From JABFSA01 sp963827515 (GTDB lineage Bacteria; Acidobacteriota; Vicinamibacteria; Vicinamibacterales; UBA2999): a stretch of 64,000 nt of DNA. The stretch covers positions 186,001 through 250,000 of the forward strand of contig CAWHBF010000021.1 of NCBI GenBank assembly GCA_963827515.1. The letters run 5' to 3'. The notes beneath the pieces are model-generated. The model ran no database searches. It had not been told where the DNA came from and saw only the letters and a program-made list of their open reading frames with translations. Below, piece by piece: positions 1 through 7,288 of the stretch (position 1 is its first letter; the number at the start of each line of letters is the position of its first letter). A program made the position numbers and the translations under genes.

Positions 1-628
1 GGAGCGCGAAAGCCTGCGCCATCTCGCAACCGATCGGGCCGCCACCAACGACGAGGAGCACGCGCGGTTGATCGGTGATCTCGAAGAGGTTCTCGCTCGT
101 CAGGTAGCGGACCTTCATGAGGCCCGGAATCGGCGGCACGGAGGGACGTGCGCCGGTCGCGATAACGGCTCTTCGAAACCTCAGCGTTCGCCCGTTTACG
201 AGGATGGTCCGCGGACCGGTGAACGATGCGGCGCCAAAAAACACGTGGATGCCGAGGGATGTCAGTCGAGAAGCCGAGTCGTGATGGGCGAGATCGGCCC
301 TGCGCTCGCGGACCGAGCGCATCACCGCAGAGAACTCCACCCGTGAGGTGGTCGTCACGCCGAGGTCCGCTGACACCTGAGCGTCACGCACCGCCTTCGC
401 GGCGCGGATCAAGGCCTTCGATGGAACGCAGCCGGTGTTCAGGCAGTCCCCACCGAGCGACGAACGTTCGACGAGGGCCACGTGCGCCCCTAGACCGGCT
501 GCTCCCGCCGCGCACACAAGCCCTGCCGTACCGCCGCCAAGCACGACGAGGTCGTACAGGGAGAGAGGATCAGGGTCCCGCCAATCCGCAGGGCGGACCT
601 GCGCGAGGAGACGCGCGTTGTCGGTCAT
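1..628 (-). CDS. FAD-dependent pyridine nucleotide-disulfide oxidoreductase (mercuric reductase-like), 3' end missing
   Basis: The gene reads leftward off the window, so only the first 209 codons are present. The visible part holds an FAD-binding Rossmann motif (VVLGGGTAGL, about residues 26-35), the redox-active disulfide motif GGDCLNTGCVPSKAL (about residues 54-68) and the start of the NAD(P)-binding domain (LLVVGGGPIGCEMAQAF) right at the window edge. This order is that of class I flavin disulfide reductases. The residues before the FAD fold resemble the mercuric-reductase-like branch rather than lipoamide dehydrogenase. The N-terminal heavy-metal-binding (HMA) domain of classical MerA is absent, so mercury specificity cannot be claimed; many such genes encode general FAD oxidoreductases. 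The start is the ATG at 626-628, 26 codons before the FAD motif. Substrate unknown. Confidence 0.85.
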   Translation of the reverse strand, partial: MTDNARLLAQVRPADWRDPDPLSLYDLVVLGGGTAGLVCAAGAAGLGAHVALVERSSLGGDCLNTGCVPSKALIRAAKAVRDAQVSADLGVTTTSRVEFSAVMRSVRERRADLAHHDSASRLTSLGIHVFFGAASFTGPRTILVNGRTLRFRRAVIATGARPSVPPIPGLMKVRYLTSENLFEITDQPRVLLVVGGGPIGCEMAQAFAL

Positions 629-754
629 GCGTCGGGTCCGCTCGCGGAACCCGGCAGCTGGTAGCACAGTAGTCGCTAGCCAGTGGCCAAGAGTGTTGCG
701 CGAGGCTTACCTGCGCGCCACCAAGGCTACCGGCTACCAACTACCAGCTACCAG

Positions 755-2270
755 CTAGTACCGGTAGTGATTCGGCTTATACGGCCCGTCGACTGGCACG
801 CCGATGTAGTCGGCCTGCTCCTTCGACAGCGTGGTCAGCTTCACACCGAGATGTCCGAGGTGCAACCTCGCGACCTCTTCATCGAGCGCCTTCGGCAGCA
901 TCGTCACCGACTTGCCGTACGTCTCGGCATTGGCGTGCAACTCGAGCTGGGCGAGCACCTGATTCGTGAACGACGCCGACATGACGAAGCTCGGATGACC
1001 CGTGGCGCAGCCGAGATTCAGCAGACGCCCTTCGGCCAGTACCAGCACGCTATGACCGTCCGGGAAACGCCACTCGTCGTACTGCGGCTTGATGTTGATC
1101 CGCTCGATCCCCTTGGCCTTCTTCAGTCCGGCCATGTCGATTTCGTTGTCGAAGTGGCCGATGTTGCCGACGATGGCCTTGTCTTTCATCTTGGCCATGT
1201 GCTCCATCGTGATGATGTTGAAGTTGCCCGTCGCCGTGATGAAAATGTCGGCGGTCTCGAGCACTTCGTCGAGCGTCGTGACTTCAAAGCCCTCCATCGC
1301 GGCCTGCAGCGCACAGATCGGATCGATCTCAGTGACGATGACGCGGCAGCCCTGACCGCGCAGCGCCTGCGCGCAGCCCTTCCCGACTTCTCCGAACCCG
1401 AACACCACGGCGACCTTGCCGCCGAGCATCACGTCGGTCGCTCGTGCGAGTCCGTCCGGCAACGAGTGCCTGCATCCGTAGATGTTGTCGAACTTGCTCT
1501 TCGTGACCGAGTCGTTGACGTTGATCCCAGGGAAGAGCAGCGTACCGGCTTCCATCATCTGATAGAGACGATGCACGCCGGTGGTCGTCTCTTCGCTGAC
1601 ACCGCGGATACCCTTGGCAACAGTCGTCCAGCGGCCGGGATTCGCTTTCAGTTCACGACCGATGGCCTCGAGAATGACGCCCCACTCCTCCGGGTCCTTC
1701 TCAGGATTGAATGCCGGAATCTGTCCGGCTTTCTCGAACTCGCACGCCTTGTGCACGAAGAGCGTCGCGTCACCGCCGTCGTCGACGATGAGTGACGGCC
1801 CCTTGCCGTCCGGCCACACGAGCGCTTCGACTGTGCACCACCAGGTACTCCTCGAGCGTTTCGCCCTTCCAGGCAAAGACCGGTGTGCCCTTGGGCGACG
1901 CCACCGTGCCGCCGGTCTCCGGACGCCCGACAGCAACGGCAGCTGCCGCATGATCCTGCGTGGAGAAGATGTTGCACGACACCCAGCGCACGTCGGCGCC
2001 AAGTTCGGTCAACGTTTCGATCAGCACAGCGGTCTGCACCGTCATATGCAAGCTGCCCATCACGCGCGCGCCGGCCAGCGGCTTCTTCGCCCCATGTCTC
2101 GCACGCAGCGCCATGAGACCCGGCATCTCGTGCTCAGCCAGACGGATCTCTTTGCGGCCCCATTCGGCCAGCTTGAGATCGGCCACTTTGAACGGTACGC
2201 GGCCAGCCCGTTCGGCCTCTTGAAACGGGTGCATGACCTTCTCGCTCGGTACTCTCGTCAATACTGCCAT
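755..2270 (-). CDS. ahcY: Adenosylhomocysteinase, with one frameshift
   Basis: Cytosolic NAD-dependent enzyme that hydrolyses S-adenosylhomocysteine to adenosine and homocysteine, clearing the inhibitory product of SAM-dependent methylation. The N-terminal part (from ATG 2270) has the substrate-domain signatures MPGLMALR, GSLHMTVQTAVLIETL and CNIFSTQDHAAAA. The C-terminal part has the NAD fold GKVAVVFGFGEVGKGCAQ, HFDNEID and the conserved end KPNHYRY. The two halves lie in different frames. At 1844-1849 the plus strand reads GGTACT where GTACT would give the family motif EEYWWCTVEAL, so one extra base is present. Corrected length is about 504 residues, normal for bacteria. Because the break lies in a core enzyme with both halves intact, a sequence error is more likely than a pseudogene. 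The ArsR-methyltransferase gene at 2551-3492 lies just upstream on the same strand. Confidence 0.93.
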
Positions 2271-2281
2271 TGCATTCTCCT

Positions 2282-2303
2282 CGCGGCGGCTAACGCCGCC
2301 GCG
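2282..2303. repeat. GC-rich hairpin before ahcY
   Basis: Nine-base arms CGCGGCGGC / GCCGCCGCG with a TAAC loop, 12 bases upstream of the ahcY start and overlapping its GAGGAG ribosome-binding site. On the minus strand a GTAG lies just 5' of the stem, as in the other palindromes of this window. It could be a repeat copy or could affect ahcY translation; the sequence does not decide between these. Confidence 0.5.
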
Positions 2304-2358
2304 CTACAGCTAGATAGGTAATCTCCGCCGCGCCTCAATTCAGTCAGTCACGGCCGGT

Positions 2359-2413
2359 GTAGAGCGCACTCGAAATATTCGCGGGCGGGTCCGCTGCGCG
2401 GGACCCGCCCTAC
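2359..2413. repeat. REPIN-like inverted pair (GTAG ... CTAC)
   Basis: A degenerate GTAGAGCGCACTCG copy starts at 2359. A clean stem GGGCGGGTCC (2383-2392) / GGACCCGCCC (2401-2410) is followed by CTAC at 2410-2413, so two GTAG-footed elements face each other. It lies between the ahcY start and the 3' end of the upstream regulator gene. Confidence 0.6.
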
Positions 2414-2448
2414 ATCTGCTACCGCATGGGACCGACCATCATCCGTTC

Positions 2449-2475
2449 GTAGAGCGCACGCTTCAGCGTGCGCGG
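2449..2475 (+). repeat. REP-like palindrome, GTAG foot
   Basis: GTAG at 2449-2452, then stem CGCACGC (2455-2461), loop TTCA and GCGTGCG (2466-2472), followed by CGGA. A nearly identical copy starts at 2517 and close relatives lie near 40.1 kb. Confidence 0.75.
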
Positions 2476-2516
2476 ATGACGCCTACGCCCGCCCTGCGCC
2501 GCGCGTCACTACCATC

Positions 2517-2543
2517 GTAGAGCGCACGCTTCAGCGTGCGCGG
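2517..2543 (+). repeat. REP-like palindrome, GTAG foot, second copy
   Basis: GTAG at 2517-2520, stem CGCACGC (2523-2529), loop TTCA, GCGTGCG (2534-2540). It is in the same orientation as the copy 68 bases before and sits directly against the 3' end of the regulator gene on the opposite strand, the usual position of REP elements. Confidence 0.75.
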
Positions 2544-2550
2544 ACGACTC

Positions 2551-3492
2551 TCAGCCTGCGCGCGCGCGTACCGCAACCGCCGCGAACAACGCCGGCCCTT
2601 TCGCGTCCGGGTCAGCCGGCAGCGGCCGAACCCGGATGTCACCGAAACCGGCGCTCGTCAGAAACCGCGACAGCTGCTTCTCCGAAAACCCGAGCCACAC
2701 GTGACCCATCTGCTGTTGATACTCTTCGCGCTCGTGTGGCAGCATGTCCACGACGAGGAGGCGACCACCCGGCTTCACGACGCGGGCAACTTCGGTGAGC
2801 GCCTTGGCCGGGTCCGGCGAGTAGTGCAGCACCAGCGACAGCATCGCCGCGTCGAGCATGCTGTCCTCGATCGGGAGGGACTCCAGGTCACCCTGGCGAA
2901 GGTCCACGTTCGGCAAGTCGCCGACGCGCTTTCGAGCAGCCTCCAGCATGTCAACCGATCCATCAACCGCAATGACCCGCCTTGCGAAGGGTGCAATTGT
3001 CTCGGTCAGTTGTCCGGTTCCGCATCCCAGATCGCCGACGACAAGCGCGGGATCGATCAGTCCGAGAACCGCCCACAAGTAGAAAGTGTCGCCAAACAAA
3101 TCGCTCCGCAGGTGGTCCCAGTCGCCCGCTGCGGTTGCGAAGAACTCCTCTGACTTCGCCCGCCGACGAGCGAGTACCCCGCGCAGCCGTCGCTCATCCT
3201 GGCCGGCGGCTGCGGTCGTGGCCACCTGTTCACGAATCAGCGGCCAGAGCCTGCTTGCCCCGGAGTCGAGGTCGTCGAGCGGCATGCTGTAGAAGCGGCT
3301 GGTGCCGTCGCGCCGAGAGACGACCCAGTCGTCGTCTGCAAGGGTCTTGAGGTGCCGGCTTACGCTCGACTGCGGTGTCTGCAGGACCGAACACAGCTCC
3401 GAAACCGTCAGCTCGCGCTGTTCGAGCAGCAGCAGGATACGGCAGCGGGTGGGATCCGAAAGAGCCGACATGTGGTCGAGAATCGCGACCAT
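2551..3492 (-). CDS. ArsR-family regulator fused to a SAM-methyltransferase domain (SahR-like)
   Basis: Predicted DNA-binding regulator of 313 residues. Residues 1-95 form a winged helix-turn-helix of ArsR type (SDPTRCRILLLL, then SVSRHLKTLADDDWV). About residues 140-300 form a class I methyltransferase fold with SAM-binding motif VGDLGCGTGQLT and the late motif VVKPGGRLLVVDML. The cysteine pairs used by metal-sensing ArsR proteins are absent, which argues for a small-molecule ligand. SahR of Proteobacteria has this same architecture and controls methionine/SAH recycling genes. The position upstream of ahcY on the same strand suggests the same role here (inference). I chose the ATG at 3492 because the upstream extension is low-complexity and the fold begins there. 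There is no clear Shine-Dalgarno. A 12-base perfect palindrome lies just upstream. A paralogue sits at 26398-27414. Confidence 0.85.
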   Translation of the reverse strand: MVAILDHMSALSDPTRCRILLLLEQRELTVSELCSVLQTPQSSVSRHLKTLADDDWVVSRRDGTSRFYSMPLDDLDSGASRLWPLIREQVATTAAAGQDERRLRGVLARRRAKSEEFFATAAGDWDHLRSDLFGDTFYLWAVLGLIDPALVVGDLGCGTGQLTETIAPFARRVIAVDGSVDMLEAARKRVGDLPNVDLRQGDLESLPIEDSMLDAAMLSLVLHYSPDPAKALTEVARVVKPGGRLLVVDMLPHEREEYQQQMGHVWLGFSEKQLSRFLTSAGFGDIRVRPLPADPDAKGPALFAAVAVRARAG

Positions 3493-3500
3493 ATATTTGT

Positions 3501-3512
3501 CAATCCGGATTG
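3501..3512. promoter_or_regulatory. Candidate operator palindrome upstream of the SahR-like gene
   Basis: The perfect 12-base palindrome CAATCCGGATTG ends 9 bases before the ATG of the ArsR-type gene. ArsR regulators commonly repress their own promoters through such sites. I did not see the same palindrome before ahcY or before the second regulator gene, so a shared operator is not shown. Confidence 0.4.
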
Positions 3513-3722
3513 TTGCATGAATAGGCCGATATGGCAAAGCCCTACCCTCGACGACCCCGAAGGCGGGACTATCGGCATTAGTCCTCGAACTCCCTGTGCG
3601 CCGCATTCCCGAGCGCCTCGTGTTCGGCTGCCGAGCGCAAGGGGAAATTGTCAACATGACTACTTCTGGTCACCATTGCCTCATGACGGCAAGCCGCCTG
3701 CCGACCTGACGGCGCGGTTAGC

Positions 3723-3947
3723 GTGAATCTGCGGGCCGTGCGGGCAGTGGAGTCCATTGCGGTATTGGACCAGCGGCGAATAGTCTCTATCGCGCAGCTC
3801 ATCCCAATCTGCGAGCCGCGGACCTTGCGGATCCGGAAGCCGGCCCCGGGGTCACTGCCGCCTCATCGGATCAAGGTACCAAAACGGGCCCGACTGAAGG
3901 TGGATGTCGTGGAACTGCTCCTCGAGGAACGACAGGGACCTCGATGA
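3723..3947 (+). CDS. VapB/Phd-like antitoxin, probably truncated or decayed
   Basis: Seventy-four codons starting with GTG and overlapping the next gene by four bases (ATGA), as in toxin-antitoxin operons. The middle (RAVRAVESIAVLDQRRIVSIAQLIP) matches the shape of the Phd/VapB motif 'VRAGES..V.D.G..VA.L.P', but the glycine after RAV is lost. The helix that normally precedes it is not in frame; stop codons interrupt the upstream reading (TGA and TAG near 3707-3722). The C-terminal VVELLLEERQGPR resembles the toxin-binding tail of antitoxins. No other family is suggested. It may be non-functional or contain sequence errors. Confidence 0.45.
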   Translation: MNLRAVRAVESIAVLDQRRIVSIAQLIPICEPRTLRIRKPAPGSLPPHRIKVPKRARLKVDVVELLLEERQGPR

Positions 3948-4366
3948 TCGCGTACGTCGATGCGTCGGTGCTTCTCCGTGTCGCGCTTGCTCAGCCGAGC
4001 GTGTTGACTGAATGGTCCCAGATTGAGCAGGGCGTCGCCAGCGCCCTCGTGATGACGGAGAGCCTGCGCACGTTGATCCCTTCGGATGCGTGCGAATCTG
4101 AGCGACGCCGAAGTCGCGGAGCGCCGGGGCATCATCCTGGCGCTGGGCGAGTCACTGGAGTTGATCGAAGTCGATCCGATCGTCCTCGAGCGCGCGGCGC
4201 AACCGATGCCCACGGAGATGGGAACGCTGGATGCGATTCACCTCGCGACCGCGCTTCTGTGGAAAGACATGACCAGGGCGGATCTCGTGATGGCCACGCA
4301 CGATGGAGCCTCGCGCTCGGCGCCAGGGCGCATGGCCTGCGCGTGGTGGGCAGCTCGCTCGCATGA
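3944..4366 (+). pseudogene. VapC-type PIN-domain toxin, two compensating frameshifts
   Basis: PIN-domain ribonuclease toxin read in two frames. The start (MIAYVDASVLLRVAL, first acidic residue Asp6) and the end (LALGARAHGLRVVGSSLA) share one frame. The middle, from about 4082 to 4310, is in another (MRANLSDAEVAERRG, then GTLDAIHLATALLWKDM and VMATHDG). Joined, the gene gives about 140 residues with all four expected acidic positions (D in YVDAS, E in TESLR, D in LDAIHLA, D in THDG). One inserted base near 4080 (a CCC run) and one lost base near 4310 restore the frame. Such frame-restoring pairs fit either sequence errors or decay. The upstream antitoxin is also damaged, which favours decay slightly. 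Confidence 0.7.
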
Positions 4367-4489
4367 GGGGACTGAACACCTCAACTTCGGCCCAGGGCGC
4401 CGGAACCGGGATTCCTGAACCCTTGACTGCCACGCAGGAGTAATTCACGAGCACGATCGGCTTAATTCCGAGGCTCGGGGGTTTACGGA

Positions 4490-6235
4490 ATGCCAAGGAT
4501 GAATCGTCGTCGTGAACGAAACGCGGGCCGTGCAGCCGCCCTTGCGGTCCTCCTCCTCATTTCGGGCCACCTGCTGGCACAGGCTCCGGCGCTATCCAAG
4601 GACGTGCCACCGACGCTGCCGCTCAAGCAGGTCGCGTACATCAAGGCGTCGAACGCGGAGGCGTACGACCACTTCGCGTGCGGGGGCGGAAACCAGGGAC
4701 ATACCGGAAACTCAATCGGGCTGAGCGGTGATGGAAGCACGATGGCCATCGGCGCACCGTTCGAAAGCAGCGGGTCGGCGGGCATCAACGGCAACCAGAA
4801 CGACAATTCGACGTATGCATCGGGCGCTGTATACGTCTTCGTCCGCCAGGGCGACTCCTGGACGCAGCAGGCGTACATCAAGGCGTCCAACCCCGGGCAG
4901 AGCGATCATTTCGGGTCGTCCGTCGTGCTGAGCCGCGACGGCAATACGATGGCGGTCGCCGCCCACTGGGAAGCGAGCGCCGCGGCCGGCATCAACGGCA
5001 ATCAGAACGACAACTCGATCCCGCAGGCCGGCGCCGTCTACATTTTCACCCGCACCGGCGCGGCCTGGACGCAGCAGGCGTACGTCAAGGCCTCGAACCC
5101 CGGCAAGGCCGGCCAGGGTGACGTGCCCGGCGACGGCGACCAGTTTGGCTTCTCGATCGCGCTGAGCGGCGACGGCAGCACGCTGGCGGTCGGCGCCATC
5201 ACCGAAGACAGCGCGGCGCAGCAAATCAATGGCAACCAGAACGACGACTCGGCCCAGTCTGCCGGCGCGGTGTACGTGTTCACGCGGACGGGCAGCACGT
5301 GGGCGCAGCAGGCCTATCTCAAGAGCTCACACGCAGAGGCCGGGGATGACTTGGGGTTTTCCGTGGCGCTCAGCTTCGACGGCAACACGCTCGCCGCCGC
5401 CGCCTTCGATGAGGACGGATCAGGCAGGACGATCAATCCACCCCACGATAATCTCTCCCTGAATTCCGGGGCGCTCTACGTCTTCACACGCCAGAACGGC
5501 GGCTGGAGCCAGCAGGCGTACATCAAAGGTTCCAAGGGCGAGACGAGCGACGGGTTCGGCTTTGCCACCGCGATCAGCGAGGACGGGAATACCATCGCGG
5601 TCGGCGCCGGCGATGAGGCCTGCCTGACGCCGGGCATCGATCCCCCCGGGTGCGCCGACGACGCGCCTCCCCTGCGAGGCGCGAATATCTGGGTCGGCGC
5701 AGCGTACGTGTTCGTCAGGAACGGCACCACGTGGACGGAGCAGGCGTTCATCAAGGCGAATAACGCGCGGCCGTACAACTCGTTCGGCGTCAGACTGTCC
5801 CTGAGCGGCGACGGCAATACGCTTGCCGTCTCTGCCTACCTCGAGGACAACGCAGGCCGCGGCATCCGGCCGCCGATGATCCAGCAGTTCCTGCTCCAGG
5901 ACATGCTGAATGCATGGCGGGAGCACCGGAACGAGGCCGAGGAATCAGGCGCGGTGTATGTCTTCACGCGCAGCGGCAGCAAGTGGACGACCGGTGCGTA
6001 CGTCAAAGGCGCCAACACCGATGCGGGCGACGAGTTCGGCAGCGCCGTGGCGCTCAGCGGCGACGGCAGAACCATGGTGGTCGGCGCCCACCACGAGGAC
6101 AGCGCCGCCAGAGGCGTCAACGCCAACCAAGCCGACAACTCGGGACGACGACTCCGGCGCGGTCGCTACGCTGTTCGTGCTACTGACGGCGTCAGTCCTG
6201 CGGGTTCGTGGCGAAGACGGTTAGCTCGATCGTGA
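4490..6235 (+). CDS. Secreted FG-GAP (integrin-alpha-like) beta-propeller protein
   Basis: About 580 residues with an N-terminal signal peptide (AALAVLLLISGHLLA, cleaved after about residue 31). Seven or so tandem blocks of 60-80 residues follow, each containing a variant of 'DxFGxSVALSGDGNTLAVGA', an 'NGNQNDNS' loop and 'SGAVYVFxRxGxxWxQQAYIKA'. This is the FG-GAP/integrin-alpha propeller repeat, whose Asp/Asn-rich loops often bind calcium; the protein is probably exported. The last block breaks near 6141-6146, where a different frame continues with DDDSGAVATLFV, so one base is probably missing and the last 30 residues as read are unreliable. The 3' end overlaps the convergent SDR gene by 44 bases, which also suggests that the true end differs. 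Function unknown. Confidence 0.8.
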   Translation: MPRMNRRRERNAGRAAALAVLLLISGHLLAQAPALSKDVPPTLPLKQVAYIKASNAEAYDHFACGGGNQGHTGNSIGLSGDGSTMAIGAPFESSGSAGINGNQNDNSTYASGAVYVFVRQGDSWTQQAYIKASNPGQSDHFGSSVVLSRDGNTMAVAAHWEASAAAGINGNQNDNSIPQAGAVYIFTRTGAAWTQQAYVKASNPGKAGQGDVPGDGDQFGFSIALSGDGSTLAVGAITEDSAAQQINGNQNDDSAQSAGAVYVFTRTGSTWAQQAYLKSSHAEAGDDLGFSVALSFDGNTLAAAAFDEDGSGRTINPPHDNLSLNSGALYVFTRQNGGWSQQAYIKGSKGETSDGFGFATAISEDGNTIAVGAGDEACLTPGIDPPGCADDAPPLRGANIWVGAAYVFVRNGTTWTEQAFIKANNARPYNSFGVRLSLSGDGNTLAVSAYLEDNAGRGIRPPMIQQFLLQDMLNAWREHRNEAEESGAVYVFTRSGSKWTTGAYVKGANTDAGDEFGSAVALSGDGRTMVVGAHHEDSAARGVNANQADNSGRRLRRGRYAVRATDGVSPAGSWRRRLARS

Positions 6236-6899
6236 ATCCTCGGTCGTCCATCTCCAGCGCCGATCGGACGGCATGCGCAATCTCGTTTCCACGCAGTTTC
6301 GTCGGATTCCCCTTGTTCTGCGCGAGGCCGGCCGTCGCGTAGAAATCGGTGAGCACCTCGCTGGGGTTCACGAGCATGACGCGAACGTTGTACTGCCGTA
6401 GTTCGGCGCGCCAGCACTCCGTCATCCCGCGCAGCGCAAACTTGCTGCCGTAGTACGCCGTGCCCTTCGCGGCGCCCCGAACGCCAGACGTCGAACCGAT
6501 GTTGACGATGTTGCCGCTCTTCCGCTCGATGAAATGTTTCGCGGCCTCCCGCGCCATGAGCATCGCACCGGTCACATTGGTAGCGAACACCTTCTCAAAG
6601 CTGGCGAGATCCATCTCGACGAGCGGCTTGATTACGCCGAATCCGGCATTGTTCACCAGAATATCGAGGTGATCGAATTGCTGAAAGAGCTCGCGATAGC
6701 TCCGAAGGACGTCTGCTTCCTTCGCCACGTCCGCCTGGATCGGATGCGCGCCGATCATGTTGGCTGCGGCGGCCAGGCGCGCGTCGTCCCGGCCCGTGAT
6801 CGCCACCTTCGCGCCGGCCTCCGTCAGTGTCCTTGCGACGGCGAGACCAATGCCGTTCGATCCACCTGTCACCAGCGCTGTCGCATCCTTGAGATTCAT
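6192..6899 (-). CDS. Short-chain dehydrogenase/reductase
   Basis: A complete 235-residue classical SDR, probably cytosolic. The cofactor motif TGGSNGIG is at residues 11-18, followed by a basic residue pattern (ITGRDDARL) that favours NADP(H). NNAG is near residue 88, the catalytic Ser lies in NIGSTSG, and the Tyr/Lys pair in AYYGSKFAL. The C-terminus (VNPSEVLTDFYATAG) fits members acting on 3-oxoacyl or small carbonyl substrates, but the substrate cannot be deduced. It is monocistronic as far as can be seen and convergent with the FG-GAP gene. Confidence 0.9.
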   Translation of the reverse strand: MNLKDATALVTGGSNGIGLAVARTLTEAGAKVAITGRDDARLAAAANMIGAHPIQADVAKEADVLRSYRELFQQFDHLDILVNNAGFGVIKPLVEMDLASFEKVFATNVTGAMLMAREAAKHFIERKSGNIVNIGSTSGVRGAAKGTAYYGSKFALRGMTECWRAELRQYNVRVMLVNPSEVLTDFYATAGLAQNKGNPTKLRGNEIAHAVRSALEMDDRGFTIELTVFATNPQD

Positions 6900-7288
6900 C
6901 GTTCAGTCCTCAAATGGTGATTGTGCACTACCGCGACGATCTGTGACACGCACCACTCGCGTTACTTACTGGGGAGGGGAACAGAGAGTGACAAGCGTGG
7001 CAGGGGCTTGCACTTGTGCGTAGTCCGATCCGCTGGCGGCCTTCCGACCGTCAGCCGATACACCGGGGTATGCCAATGATCCCACTATTCCTCGTGATGT
7101 TCGCTGCCTTGGCGCTCTACATCATGCGTCGCCGGGTTCGCCAGGGTCGCCGCAAGCCAACGTTCTAGAAAGAGTCGCGCTGACGTTCGGGGTCTGTCGA
7201 GGCCATGGTTCTCCACCGCGCTGAGTGGGGACGGCCTCGGCTGACTATCCGTACGACTGATGTCGTATGTACGTTGGCTGCTCGCCGC
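6900..7288. other. Sparse intergenic region between SDR and DUF5916 genes
   Basis: About 390 bases between the SDR start and the 3' end of the DUF5916 gene. Apart from one possible 32-codon membrane peptide (7070-7168) I see no gene, repeat or clear promoter. Confidence 0.5.
7070..7168 (+). CDS. Possible 32-residue single-span membrane peptide
   Basis: The ATG at 7070 follows a GGGG stretch (CACCGGGGT) that could serve as a ribosome-binding site. The peptide starts MPMIPLFLVMFAALALYIM, one hydrophobic span, followed by a strongly basic tail (RRRVRQGRRKPTF). This is the layout of small bacterial membrane proteins with the tail inside. No family is recognised. The ORF is short enough to occur by chance. 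Confidence 0.3.
   Translation: MPMIPLFLVMFAALALYIMRRRVRQGRRKPTF

Noticed and set aside
683..1795. 370-codon plus-strand open frame
   Set aside because: It lies fully antisense to ahcY, whose motifs are unmistakable; the product has no fold and is rich in Arg/His/Asp, as expected for GC-rich antisense frames.
2271..2550. SAH or SAM riboswitch upstream of ahcY
   Set aside because: I looked for the conserved SAH-element core and the SAM-I core on the minus strand and saw only GTAG-type palindromes and a GC-rich hairpin.
3578..3802. 74-codon minus-strand open frame upstream of the regulator
   Set aside because: No start signal, no family resemblance, and it overlaps the antitoxin region on the other strand.
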